DNA from: Zygnema cylindricum
Taxonomy: Eukaryota > Streptophyta > Zygnematophyceae > Zygnematales > Zygnemataceae
Length of the DNA: 64,000 bases
Assembly (NCBI GenBank): GCA_037447655.1
Contig: JBBHKE010000791.1
Span: 113,446 to 177,445, forward strand
Reading direction: 5' to 3'
Part shown: in pieces, positions 36,201 to 51,200 of the stretch
How positions within the stretch are numbered: position 1 is the first letter of the stretch
Layout of the letters: the number at the start of each line of letters is the position of its first letter
Program-made: the position numbers and the translations under genes
The notes under the pieces: model-generated
The model's input: the letters and a program-made list of their open reading frames with translations, nothing else
What the model was told of the DNA's origin: nothing
Database searches by the model: none

Positions 36201-39200
36201 AGAAAGTCACGGAGCTTGAAAACTCAAATTGTGAGGAAATCTGGTTTTTTACCATTTTGCAAAAAATAATCCATACAAAACATGTTCCAAGTAGTAAAAA
36301 GAACCCAAACCCAGAAATTGTCCTATATGGATTCAACCACACAAAATAATTCACATTGGAGTTGAATAACGATATTTACGATGATTCAAACATCGCCATC
36401 GACATTTTGTCATTGGATTTGCACTTTGCACCAATTTTGGCGAGGAAAAGATGGGAACCTCTCGTAAGAGAAAGGTAGATAAAGAGAAAAATAGAAAGGG
36501 TGAAGAAGTGAAGGGGAGTAGAGGAGAAGGTGAGAGGGGGAGAAGGGCCGAAATATGTATATATACGGAGGAGGGTTATAGGAGGAAGGCAAGGAGAAAT
36601 GTAAAATGGAAGAAGACAAGAAGAGGAGAGGAGAATGGGTGAACACAAGGAAAGTAAAAGAGGATATTGGGAGAAAGGACAAAGAAGTCTAAGGAGAAGA
36701 AGTGAGTGGGAGAATGGAAACGGAAAAGGGGAAAAAGTGAGATGGGGAGAAGGCGAGAGGGGAAAAAATGGACAAGGGGATAAGGGATATAAGAGGAGAC
36801 GGAGAGAAATGGAAAATTGAAGAAGACAAGAAGGTGAGAGGGGAGAAAGGGCTGAACAAAAGTAAGGGAAAGAGGAGGTAGGGATGAAGAATGAAGAGGG
36901 CTAGGGGCAAAAGGAGAAGGGGAGGGTGGAAGATTGGGAAATTGGGAGGTAATGAGAAAATGAGAAAAGGATAAAAGGATAAAGGGGGATGGGAAAAATG
37001 AGGAAAGGAAGTAAGAAGAGAGGTGGAAAGAAGAGAGAATATTTCCCTCCTCTTCTGCCCTCGCTTCCTCCCTCCTTCCCCCTAACATCACTTCTCTCTC
37101 ATCCCTCTCTCTTTCCCTTTCCTCAGTCTTTTCCTCCCCGCATTCTCATCTCCTTCTCTCACCTAGCTCCTTTCTCTTCCTCTCTTCTCTCTCTCCTCTC
37201 TCTCTCCTCCTCCCCTTCTCTCCCCTCTCTCTGCCCCTTTCTCCCCTCCATTCCTCTCTCCATGCCTCCCTCATACAAGAGTGAGAAAGAGAAAGAGATA
37301 GAGTGAAAAAGATAGCCGTTTTTTTTAAACTCAAGATGTGACTTCGCGTGCCACAAGTCGATTTATTAGCGCCGCGTGTAATTTATTTTTTTGTCGTGGC
37401 ACTTTGAAGATTAGAATGACCGTTAAAACTGAGTTTAAGTTTTTGCTGAACCAAACTAAACTGTTGGAATTCGTTCAATTTTGTTTTACCAAACTGTTAA
37501 CACTAAGTAGCCTAGGTATTGCGACAAAGTTGGAAAGAATTTGACCCTTTTTCTAATAAGTTTGTAGACGATAAATAGTTTTCCTTTCAGGCTATATATA
37601 CTTTTATAAGTTGTGTTCATATGTAGTTATTACAAGTTTGAAGGAAAACACCGTCTCTGGGTGTAATGTTTCGCCTTTTTGCTTTCTTTTGGATCGTTCT
37701 CTGGATTTCTCTGGGTCAATTTGTATGATGACAATAAGTAAATATAGCAAATGTTAGGTTTTTTAGTGGGTTTATAATCGTATTTGATATTTTTTGTATG
37801 TTTTAGTCTTTTTTTCAGAGTTTTGGCGTTTGTCTTTACACAGACCTATTTTCATTTTTTTTTTCAATTCATCGATTTAACATAGAAAACAGATAAAAGA
37901 GATTTCCAATGATATATTAAATGCATTGCTTAGGTAAGGATAATGGTCTCCAGGTTTAGGGAATAGACAAGGCTATTTATGCTCTTGTAATCGTGTTGGA
38001 AACCCCATTTATACTCTTACATTGTTTCTACACCCCCCTAGGGTTCCCAACGATGTCTCTCTACACCGTGTATCGCTATTAGTGTTAAAAAATTTCTCGT
38101 CTCTTAAAACATCTTTTCTCCAGACACACATGTCGGATAGTGGATCTGACGGTTGCGATTGAAAGGTAAGATTCTCAGCTTCCGATTGGCTGTCTCAAAT
38201 TGAAAATCGGACAAGTGTGTACAGAGAAAAGATGTTTTAAGTGGTGAAAAAATTATTAACCCTAAGAGCGATATACGTAGTGTTATAGTCAAAATCCCGT
38301 AGAAGCCCTAGAAACCCCAAATAGCCCAAGAAATGTTTGAATGACCATTCGGCAAGTTGGGCTATTTGTTGTAAATATCATGCGTGCCGTTTCCGCACTA
38401 ATTGTATTTTACGAATTTTGTCGGTATATGTGGGCGGCGCAACAAAATCACTCAGCCTTAGTTCGGTCTGGTATCGGTTCGGAACGCCGTTTTTAGCCTC
38501 GGAAAACGGCGGCCTCCAACAAGACCTCCGTACAAGCCACGCTTGTCTGTTACAATAGTTGTCAAGATACTCCGTAATTATTGGCCGTACTTTTTTACGT
38601 AATACTCATAATAAAGTATATAAACCAGTCGGCATATAATGCTATGAGTATGTTGTAGATCACAAAAAACAAAAGAATGAGAAAACAGTCGTTGAAAAAA
38701 AAAGTTTTCTAAGACCAACAAGCTCTTGACTCTTCCACTTTAAACATAGGAATCAATGTGAGAGAGCCTTTTTATTCAACATTGTATCCATCAGTATGAG
38801 ATTGAAATCTCTAAAAAACCCTAAATCGTGTTCAACACAAAGAAATGTGTTTTTTATAAACGAAAGAAAAATTAAGGACTGTAGAAAAGACTCAATTGTC
38901 AATTAAACAAAAAAGGAAAAAACGCAAAACTATTGAAATTTTTCCTTTCAGATTGAGGTCCAAAGGTGAGCCATTTTTTGGTCTTTTAAAATTTCACAAT
39001 GCATGACAAAAAAGGGTTAAGAAAACCTTCAGATGATTATGTTTCAAAATCCAAGCACAGGGGTATGTGGTAGACTAATTTGAGGTCAATATATATATAA
39101 ATACTATGTATATGCCGTTTGGCAAGGAAGAGTTGCACTAAGAGTCACGTTCCGCGACTGTGAAAAATTTAATTAGTTAGGATTATCATAAGACCGCAAG

Positions 39201-42200
39201 AAAGAGTATTTAATAGTCCAACGAAAAAAAGAAACAGAAAAGAAAAAAAAACAAATCTGGTGATATTTCATCCTCAAATTCTGGTATAAATGTATCAAAG
39301 TTTTCGGGTTTTCCTGAAACAGTTTGGGGTTCACGCTGACAAGTAGTAACTCTATCAAAAAGGTTTGGTTTCGTTGAAACAACTTTGTCGTGTAGCTATT
39401 GGTCTCAGATACACGGTAAGATCAAAATTATAATTTCTGGATTTTTCTCGACAACAGGCAACGTCAAATACAGTGGCGACGGGGCGAAAAAATGCCTACC
39501 TTTTACACTTTGGAGGTTGCCCTGCCAGACATAACTCTTTCAATAAATTACGTTTGATGCGGAAAATAATTTGTCGTGTACGAAGAGTTTTACCTACCAG
39601 ATGCGACAAAAACCATTCCTTCCTTTTGCAATTGCTTTTGACATGATTCCAAAGGTCATCTACTGTCATCTACTGTGTCTAGTGTTAACCACCGTAGGAG
39701 AAAAAACCAAAGAAGCCGAAATAAACTGAATGGCCAAAGAAAATGATGGAATTGTTAAGAAATAAACTGACAACCACTCTAATCATAACTTTGAAGTTTG
39801 GTCAAAAAGTCTAATTATCAAATGCGTGAAGTACATATTTTTGTCATACATAAAAAATTATATCACTTCTGGGGAATTATGTATACTTGGTTTTTATTTC
39901 CCGTCAGTTGATTTCTGCTTCTTAATGGACAAAAAAGTTCATGATGATGGCAATGACCTTTCAGCCGTTCTTTCATTTGTTCGTGGATGGTGGAAATCCA
40001 GGTGACCGGATCATGGAAACCCCTCATTGTTAAGGGACAACTTTTGTACATTTAATCTTAACCTTTTACTGACCGGTTGCGTTTCCCTAAAGCTAGTATT
40101 TTACTACTTGACAGGGGCTCGCTTTTGCATGGAAGATAGCTAAGGTGAATTTTATTATTAAAAGACAGGTTTCCAGAGACATTCTGAGCACCATAGGTTT
40201 GTCGGTGGTGTCATGTCACCATGAAGGTTATTTATGTAGTAATTCTCATCTGGTGCTGTGTTTTGCAGGATAAAATGTATGTGAATGTGTCAGTTGATGG
40301 TGCCAAACGCCCTCTGTTTATGGATAAGATCGGTCCCATAAAAGAAGATTTTTACGGTATGTTCCATCATACGATTCATTTAAACTTTGCAGCTATCAGC
40401 AAACATGTTTAAATACAATATAATCGTATTTAAAATATAAATTCTATTGAAGCATATCGCATTCATTTGAAAGTCTTCGAAAGCTGGTCCAGTTAGTATG
40501 TTCATATTTTATGGTTGTTCCAAATTCTATTGGTACTGTAATGTTACAACAGTTGTATGTGCTTCAACACCAAATCCATCAAAGGTCACCATTGGTGCCG
40601 GTGACGTTTTCAATCGTCAAGGCGTATTTTATTTTTTAAAACTGCAATTTCTGTTGCGTCTGGTGGCCTTGACCAAGACACATGGGACAATTTTTTTCAT
40701 GCCACAGTTTTTTGACGGAGTTACGTCCCACAATGTAATCCCCAAATTGTGAGATACAAGCGTTTTTTGGGTCCACCATCGCTTTGGCATCGATTCGTCA
40801 AGCAAATAATGAAGAAAACGCCTATTGTAACGAAGAGCCCTTCATTTCGTTGTTGTATGTACACGATGATAACGAAGAACAAACTTCTACTGGTCAATTT
40901 TTTTGTTTGGGACTAAAAGTACTCGCTAGTCAGTTAGCGTTTTTTTATAGCGAAGCGCGCTACAATGTATTTGCCCTTAGCCTTTACCTTAAGATGACTT
41001 TAACCTCATAAAACTTGAATCTTAACATACACTTCACAAACAAGGTACATTTCACTTTAAGTTTATCAATATATAGCTCCACTTCTGTTGTCCTTATGAG
41101 ACATTAGTCCCAAGGAAAGATCTGCCTATCACTTCTTGGTCACCTCAGGTTAACGAGTTTGTGAAGTACGCGAAGAAATAATACGCTGCCTATGTACTTT
41201 TAAAAAGTTGGGACAAATTGTTGTCGAGTTCCATTGAAAGCGTAACCTACTCGCATAACATTTGGGGGCCTTCACTTACTTCACATACTGAATCGAAATT
41301 TAAATGTAGACTCCAAACAAAATTCCGTGTAGGGTACCGAAACCCACGAAACAAAACTTTATGTACATTGAAAATATTTCGTACGATACCAGACCACAAT
41401 AAATAACCTTTAAACGCTTAGCCGATATTTTCACAATTTCAAATCTTACATTCCCCCTCTCGTTGTGAGAATCCTCACTATTTCCAACAGATTTAGATCA
41501 GGCCTGATTTAGGCCTTTTTCTCACAAAGACATCATGCGTTGTTGACTTAGTTAACATGTCAGTTGCTTCCTCAACTGTCGGAAAAAATACAAATTCCAA
41601 TTTTTTATCCTTCATTAAATCCCTGAGAAAAAGCCACTTAATCTTGATATGTTTAGTCCATTTACGAAATACCAGATTCTTTGCTAAAGCAATACTACTC
41701 ATGCTATCTGAATAAATTGTCATAAAATTAACAAAAATTCCCAATTCACTTGACATCTCTTTAATTTAGATTGAAGCTTTTACTGCATGACACGTCGCCA
41801 TGTACTCCGCTTCGGTCGAACTTAAAGCCACTGCAGGTTGCTCCACCCAAAACAAAAAAGTAACCGGAAGTTGATTTTCTCGTGTCGAAGTCACCACCCC
41901 AATCAGCAACAACATCCGATACATTTCAAAACACTTCCACTCCAAAAAACCAATCCGATTCCCAATATTGCTTTTTTAGAGCTTGGCTAAATACGCTAAC
42001 TATCGAAACAGTTGCTAAAATATGAGGTCTTGTCACTACACTCAAATACGTAAGGCTATATTCTTTGAGGAGTATTACATGCATCTTAAACTTTTATTTT
42101 ATCTAAGTTAATCTTTATAAAGCTCATTGTGGAGCTTGTGTGATAACGTCATAATGATCCTTAATCTGGAGGATTTTGAAAGCAGAAATTGTGAGCAGGT

Positions 42201-45200
42201 CACTTCTTTTTTAGAATTCAAATAAGACTTTGACTATTAGAACACAACAGTAGATTCATTAAAAAATTGTTCTCGCAGGCGGTTTAGCATTTTAGGACGC
42301 GAAGAATTATGTTAAAACTAGTTCCGTCGAAAAAGGTCACGCTAATGCCACATTGTTTAGGGGCTTGAATATAAAATTTTAGTTTTTAGCGAAAAAACTG
42401 AAAATTTAGGAGCATTTAGACTTCTAACGCCCTGATCAAGACCTTATTGTAATCGACTTTGCAAAATTTGTATTTTTAGGATTTTGAACTCATAAGGGAG
42501 AACGATATTGAACTCATTGAACTCGACCACACCTTGACTATTTCTGGTTTGACAAGGTGGATACTACGGTAAAAGTAAATAAAACAAAAATTGATAACAT
42601 TTCACCCTCTATAATCACCGACAAATTTTCACCATCCAAATTCAGGTTCAATCTAACTAAGAGTTGGGCCCCATTAGACCAAGTTCCGGATCATAACAAG
42701 GTCTTTCGTTCGTTGAGTCGGTTTTGGGGCCCATGGGATGACCCGGGTCATGTTTTTGGCCGTCACAACTCGTCATTTGCTTATGTGTCTTAAAAGATTT
42801 TGTGGATTAACTCCCAAATTTCGACGAATCAAGTATTCACGGAAAATTGTCGTTCATTCTGTTTTCTTTTTTTCTCTCTTTCTGTAGATTACACCCTTAA
42901 TAAAATGTATGCAACCATTTGATTTCCTGCAGCTATCAAATTGCATCACACAAAACGACCTTGCTATAGCCTGAATTTTGGCCATTGAGGCCTAACTTTA
43001 AGTTTCGGTTTTTTTTTTAGTTTACAATGCATACTAATTTTGGGGTTCACCTCGATGGTTGTAACTTCGTCCAAGAAACCTAGGTTCACCTGAAACAAAC
43101 TTTGTTTTGTAGCCGTGTGTTCTAACTGCACGAGGAGGTTAAATATTTTGTTTTTTTTTTGTCATTTCTATGACCAAAACAAGGATCATCGTGCACCGTG
43201 ATGGTACGTCAAAACTACGCCTACTTTTCTTGTATTTGGGAGTCACAATCTCGGACCCAACTCTTTTCAAAAACATCCGTTGGAAGCTAAAAACTTTTGT
43301 CATGTTCCATCAAGGCATTACCTGCCAAAAACGATAAAAAATGCACTTGGTTCTCAACCATCGTCACGTACCATGATGATGTGTACCAACCTTGAATGTT
43401 GGCAGATTGTGTTTACTATCCATTCTTCTGAAAGGGATTCGCAAAAATCCCATGTACGATTGAGTAGAACAGAATTTGGAGATATATGTTAGTTATTTAG
43501 TTAATATGGCCCACTTTCTGCCGCCAACTGTGCACTGCGACTTGTTTTCCTTTGTGTTTGTACTCCTGAGGGGGGGGGCATCAACCCAAGTCGGGATCAT
43601 AACAAGATCGTGTTGCAAACTCCTATGACCAGAAAAAATATGCATGCGAAAGCTCAATGATTGCAAAAACCACTAAAAATCGAACAGGCCACTTATTTAT
43701 TACACATGTAATTAATGGAAAGACAATACGAAGAGTCCATTGAACTTTGAATACATTTTTCATCATCATAGAACGGAAAGTAATTCGTCTAAAGCTAGAT
43801 ATCCATCCCAATTTCTTTGTTTTGGTGCGGTCGTTGTAACAAAAAAAAAGAACTGATAATTTTGTTCATCGTGGATTTTTTTTTTTTTACACTTGCCTCG
43901 AGGCCGATTCTGAATGGCCAGAAACATGAATTAGGTCATGTCATGGGCCCCCAAGGTTGGATTATTGCGCAAACGACCTTGTTTTTACCTTGTTATGTTA
44001 ATAACTATTATTATTAATCTTGACTTGATGGGCCCCAGCCTCTAGGTTTAAGCCCCATTTGACCAATTTTTAAGGTCATTGCAAAGGTCGTTTTGAGTGA
44101 TGATCTGGCTCTCAGGCCCATGGTATGATCCATGTGATGTTTTTGCCCATTCACAACTTGCCGCTTTGCGAGTAACAACAAAATGAATGAATAATCGGAC
44201 ACACACACACACAGACACACACAGACACACACACGCACGCACACGCACGCAGGCACGCACACACACACACGCACACACCCAATTCAATTTTTTCTTCAGA
44301 TCAACTCCTAAAATTGGACAAATCAACTTCCTTTTTGGTGACGACAAAAAAGGTTTTTATTTTTGTATCGAGAAGTATTTGTTGTACGTTTTTTTTTGTC
44401 AATTATAGGCGTAACGCAATTTGAAGCCCATCAAATCATTGAGTTTTTTTTTGCACATATATAGTGTACATACGAGACGAAACTTGGCCAAATGACGCTA
44501 AACCCTTATTGGTGTGGACCTTCCCTCCTAAATACCAACATTGCTGACCAAGTTTACATCCCATTGACCAATGTTTCCTCATACAGGCAGTTTGCTGATA
44601 TTGCAAAGGTTTCAAAAGAGCCTAACTTTTACATCTTTGGGTGCTTGTTGTGGGAGGAAAAATAGTGACAAGCGATCCTTCTGGAATCATGCGTGTGTCT
44701 GTGAAATTTTTAAACGGCTCAAGATGGTGAGCCAATACCATCCATGCCTCTCATCTACCGTCTTAGTGATAAATCGAAGTCATGCATTTCTGATTTTTTG
44801 ACTGCCCATTTTGCATGTAGGAACCCATTCTTAAACACTATTGAGGTGTTTCAAGTTATTTACTTCTCAAGTAAATTAGTCATCCCCTTATCGCCGGTTC
44901 TACCACCAATTCCTCCACCATTTTCAGAACCAGCACTTTCACAGCTTCCTCCACCAATTTCACAACCAGGACAAATTGACAAGGGCTCTTCATTGTGGAA
45001 GGTCAGTTTGGGTCTTCTAAGTCGTTTACACTTTAAACAATTCTTAGTCAAAAGCTTTCAGTTAAAAATTTTGAAAAAAATTACTCGGTTTGACTTCCAG
45101 GTTGGTCCATTTCCCATTAGCTAGAAACTAACTAAGTTTTATGTAAGAAAAATAAGAAAAGGAAGAGTGTTAAAAGGATATATCCTGTTCTAGTTCCGTC

Positions 45201-48200
45201 CCAAACTTCAGTATATTAGCGTAAAAGCGAGTAAAAAGATAATCAAATAAAGTTGCCAAGAAAACCGCACACTGGGAAGAATAGGGACAAGCACACTTTT
45301 TGAAATTTATTTAATTTTGACAAAAGAAAAAAAAAGTGTATTCAACAGAAAATACCATGTCGTATGGATACTTTTACTACTAAGCTTTTCCTGTTATGAC
45401 TGATATCAAGCTTACAAAATAAAGTACATTTTTTACAGTTTGTTGTCCATAAAATATTTTTCAAATGTGCATTTTTTGTTCAGAAAACATATCATGCTTG
45501 TACTTTTTCATCTTTCAAAAATTCAAACAAACTAATCGCAAATCAAACAATTACGGACTGATTTATTTCCCCAAGAAAGTCAAAAAAAACCTTTCAAATT
45601 ATTAAACTTCACCTATCGGTCACCTTAATGTGACCGGCAACCAAAGAGAAAATGAATTGGGGAACTATATCGTAGTTGAAAAAGAAAAAAATGGTGCCAA
45701 ATCATGTTTACAACCCACCTTATTTTTTTCTGTTTCACTCATATCTTAATAGTATGATGATCATTTTTTAGGTTACTCGTAAATATATATATATATTTTT
45801 TTGTCGTTTAAGGTTTCTGGTAGTTAAGACACGTGGCGTGAAAAAGTGATGCCATAATCTCACGGCCGTCCAAATATGTGTTTCGCGGACGGCCAAGATC
45901 TTGGTCCTCACACGTGCGAAATTCATATAACGCCATTGGCGATTTACAATGCTTTCATTGGTTCATCAATATGACACTACACCGTGTATAGCTATTAGTG
46001 TTAATGTTTTTTTGCCACTTAAAACATCTTTTCTCCATAAGGTCTTGTCGGATTATGGATCTGACAGTTGCGATTGAAAGCCAAGATTCTCACCTTCCGA
46101 TTGGCTATCTCCATCTGAAAATCGGACAAGTGTGTACGGAGAAAAAATGTTTTAAGTGGCGAAAAAATTATTAACCGTAATAGCGATACACGGTGTACAG
46201 TTCAGTTGATGATTCATAAAAAATGAAGTTTTGCGTCGAGAGAAAGCAATAAAACTTTTTCCCGTGTTTGGCAACCAGAGAGCACCTTGTTTTTTGCACT
46301 TCACGCCAAAAAACAATGGGATTGTGATAACTATTATAGACGAATATTTATAATTACAACAAATCCTCCTGAACGTTTGTCGTTTGTACACCTCAATAAC
46401 ACAAAACCACTTGTGTAATTCAAAACAAAATGAAGAGTCCTATGATCCAATCCCTACATCTACAACCAATTTACTAAAACGTTTCCTTTTAGTGAAAACC
46501 TTTACATTTTCATATGCACAAAACCAAACACTTATCAAAAGATATTAAAACTACAAATCCACTACTTGTTGCGTAGTACAAACCACTTGCAGCATTACGC
46601 GTGTGAGAATGTGTAAGTAGAAAAAAAAATGACTCGCGTATCAATTTAAGCCGTGTTTCCCTGTTCTGCATTGTTTTGAACCCAAAATTGGACATTATAA
46701 AGCTTTTGTTTGCGCCTTTTCCATTTCTGGAAAATTTGCCTCAATTGAAGGGAAATTGAAGATGTCGCGGTGGCAACTTATTAAAAAAGTAGTTGAGTTA
46801 TTCGCGCAAAATTTGACTTCTTATGTTCGTCATGTCGCGCTGGCTCATATGGATTTTTCTTGATCCAAGTAACATGGGAGGACCCAAAGATAAATTCCTG
46901 GATGCGTCGTAACTAAATTTTCCTTTGGAGGATCCAAAACTCATACTTGCATCAAAGAAAATGGCGCTAACATGGAATAATCCTCTTAGGTTAATGTTTA
47001 TACTTGCTTGCAATCTAAAGCCTAAGTGTCATTCTAACTACATTTATTCTTAACACGAGATAGCTCCTAGGACCTTGGAGAGATCTAGCATCATTTTAGG
47101 AGAAAATAGTGTCATTTACTTTCTTTCCACCTAGAAATCATAATCATCTAAATAATGGCAAGTATCTAATTTCAATGATAAATCTTGAGAATTAATGCAA
47201 CAAGTTTTGAAAACCCACTTGAAAAATGACTTCGAGAAAGTTTATAAATGAAAAATTACAAAACACACAAATTAAACCATATTAATTTCGAAGCTTTATT
47301 CATATATTGAGAATTTAGCACACATGCTTTCTATTATTATGGTGAACTTCATGTGAAATTTCCAAATGAAAAGAAAACTACAAAAAAAATGCTCCTGGTT
47401 TTGGTTGTTACAATTGTTGACATGATATTCTTCAAATCAACTTGCAAAAATAGCCCTATTCATCTGTCCCTACTAGAAATCATAATCCTTATCCAAATAA
47501 TGCATATAATAGCTCACGGAAAAGCTATTAGGGTATAAGTTCTATGATAGATCGTGCGAACCAAAACAACAAGTTTTGTTTACGCAATTGAGGACGAAAT
47601 ACAAAAAAAAAAAGAAAACCGTGATGGAAAATTTACAAAATGCTCAAATGAAACCATATTAGTTAGAAACTTAATTTCTACATTGGAATTTAGCACACCT
47701 ACTTAGCGCTATTATTGTAAACTTCAAGCAAATTTCTAGAAAGAAAATCCAAATGGAAACAAAACGACAAAAAATTGCTCCCCGGTTTGGGTTTTTTTAA
47801 TTATTCACATTGTTCATTTCCTTGAAATCATTTTTTTTTGCAAAAGCCTTTTAAATTGCACATTTGGCCAAAATAAAGTTTGCGCTTGGAATTGACAATC
47901 CTTTTTGTGTGCTCATTTTTTATTGATTTATGCTCCCGTAGAGGCGACAATAATCCGAGAGCTGTGGATTGATGAGTAGGAACCTAAATCCGTTGTTCTT
48001 TTTTCCTAAGCTTTCCTCCTACTCTAAAGATACTTAAAAAAAATGAATTCTAAAATTCTTGTAGGTTTGTATTTTATAAATTTTAGCATTACTTTAAATT
48101 TTTACTGTTTTTGTCAATATCCGGTGTATGATATTATCAAAAATATAGAATGGAAAACAAAATGACCCTGAATAAGACACCTGTTTCTATAATTGAAAAA

Positions 48201-51200
48201 ATAATTATTTCAATCGGATAAAAACTCATATAGGTGATACATATGTTTGAAAAAGGGTCAAATATGCTCCAAACTTGGTGCAATATCGTCTAGTATATTG
48301 TCTAGTATTAAAGAAAATCGAAAATATTGAGCCAATGTCCTAAGGAAATATGATAAAAATTGGAAACTTGATAGTGAGACATGAAAAAACACATGCGTGA
48401 CATGATCTGAAAATGAGTTGCCGATGAATAAAACAACATTATATGTTTAGTGGACATCTTTTGTTTGAAATACAGTTTGCCTATAAATGTCTAACAGAAG
48501 TATATGCCCATATTGATGCTTGTTTTAAATATTCTTTCTAAACCTATGAACATAGATGAGATTTTTGTGTATAATTCATATTTTCTTATTTATATGGTAA
48601 ATCTAACTTCTTTCTTCTTTTTAGGTTTTGATGCATGTAGGAACTCATGGTGTTTGTAAGACCCTTCATTGCTTTTAACACCGGGTGTCGGCTAGTTAAG
48701 GAATTTCAACATTTCTTTTTGAACTTTAATTATTTAGTTTTATGATATTAGTTTTTTGGTTTTTCGTTTTTTTTTTTGAAACCGTGCATTTAAGAGTGAA
48801 CAACTTTTGAGCCAATGGTAATGATTCCTCTTTTCTTGGTGTGAACCTCAACTCAATAATCTAGGCACTCTCAAGTTTTTGGAAAGAAGTATCTAAGAGT
48901 GATTTTAATTTACACTTTTTCGGTACGTTTTTCAAATATCTTTAATTTTGAACATTGGTCAACTTTGGTTATCCAATTGGAAGACGAATGTTTTTTTTAT
49001 AAGTGGGGTTTTTTTTTTTAAGTTTGAAACTGGAGTCTATTTGTGCTCCTTGAAATTCAGATTTTCTGAATGAAAACTTGTTTTTTTTGTATTGAAAACC
49101 CTAAATAGCTCAAAAGACATGCAGTGTGTGGTTTTCCCGACGGGTTGACAGTTAAGCGAATCAGGTTGATTGAACAATCGCTCAATTTTTTGTTCTCCTT
49201 TCGCATATTGATTCTGATTTCAAGGGAACAAAATTGCTCAAGTATCCATGCTACACCGTGAATCGCTATTAGTGTTAATGTTTTTTTCATCTCTTAAAAC
49301 ATATTTTCTCCGTACACACTTGTCGGATTGTGGATCTGACGGTTGCGATTGAAAGTTAAAGTTTCCAGCTTCCAAATGGCGGTCTCAAAATGAAAATCCG
49401 ACAAGTGTTGCACGGAGAAAAGATGTTTTGAGTGGCGAAAAAATTATTTAACACTAATAGCGATACATGGTGTAGCTTTATGTTAAGACACCTAAACATG
49501 GTCTTCTCCAGCCATTAGACCATTCATAACGATAATCGTTTCTGAAACAGTTACGAGAAACACTTTTAGGGAAATACTAGTTAAGAGAAACATCTGTACC
49601 TTTTTCTTTATTGGTGTTAGGATTTTGTTGAGGCAGAAGATATTCCAGAAAACTGCAGCGGCCAAACAAAACGTTGATGCCCATAACTCAGAGAATTAAA
49701 ACTGTGTGCTGAATATCCAAAAAGTACAACATTATAGTATGCGAAGCAATCTTATAATACAAGCATCGCTGCAATTCTAGTCATGACAGCCATATGCCTT
49801 TACTGTTTCCCTCCACGTATTTTTAGGCGAGGAAAGACACAACATAAGGAGAAACTGGTGGATTCCAAGTCAGAGAGCAGTGTTCTTACTGATGTGGTCA
49901 CTGATGTTAATGACTATTCTGACAATTCAGAAGGTAAAAATAATCTTTGCATTATAGATGCATCTGGATATCCTTTAGGGCCAATTTTTAGCAAGCTGTA
50001 GTCACACTGCTCGCATGAATTGCCCTGGGTATCAGAAAGAAAACATGCCATTTTATGTTTTTTATCATTCTTGAGGCTGCTCGTTTATGACATCCTTTCT
50101 AGCTTATCCCACGGCTCTGCAAGCTGCTGCCTTCCTTCTCCTCCCTTGTCTGTCTCGTCACATCTCTAGTCTTTAATTTCTCTCTCCCCCAATGTCTTTC
50201 CCCCCTCATTTATCCTCCATCTGTTCTGTCTCTCTCTTTTGCTTCATTGTTTACCCTATCACATTCTCCTTAGCCTAATCCGGCCTTAATCCGGCCTTCT
50301 CAACTCTTGCTTTCTTCCCTGTATATATAAGAGAAAAAAAATTGGTTGGGGAATTTGGAATTTTTTCTTCCATTGCAGACTTCATAAGCAGCAATGAATT
50401 CAAACTCCCTGGCTCCTCCAAACACATCGATGCCCGAACCGACCCATGGGGTGTACGGATCTTTGATCTAGAAGAACTCAAAGAAGGATGCGATAATTTT
50501 TCCACTGAAAGCATTATTGGACGAGGAGGGTTCGGCATCGTGTACAAGACTCAGTTAAGGAATGGACAAGTAGCTGCAATTAAAAAGCTTGATGACCAAT
50601 CTGGCCAAGGTAGGCAAGAATTTTTGTCAGAGGTGGAAATTCTCGCTCGTCTTCACCACCGCCACCTTGTTAACCTCATTGGATATAGCAACGAAGAGAG
50701 GGAACTCATCCTCGTCTACGAATACATGTCAAATGGGAGTCTCCGTGATATCCTTCGAGGTGCAAACCATGGACTTTCACAAATATCTGCCTACTCAAGA
50801 TTCAGTGACAGTCTCTTGTTGATCTAACCTTCGATTTTATCGAGTTTTTTGAAATGCAGATGAAACCATGTCAAAGAACTTCACCTGGGCCAAGCGCCTT
50901 CAAGCTGCCTTAGGAGCTGCTGTGGGGATTGACTATCTCCATAAGGGGGCTTCCCCTCCAGTCATCCATAGAGACATTAAAACGTCAAACATTCTTCTTG
51001 ATTGTAACTTTGAAGCAAAAGCAAGTCCTCATCCCTCGCTAATTCTGTCTATTTTTTACTTTTTTGTTGGATATGTTCCGTTAATACACACTTATTCAAA
51101 AGGGCTTTGAGTCCACTTTCCAAATCTAACGAGTATGTTGTGAAAATTGTTGAGTTTGTAGAGGTATTTGGCCGTACATGTACCATGGTCAGCTACAGCC

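Noticed and set aside
36410-37334. several 60-170 aa frames
   Set aside because: They arise from purine/pyrimidine tracts without stops, and none has domain features.
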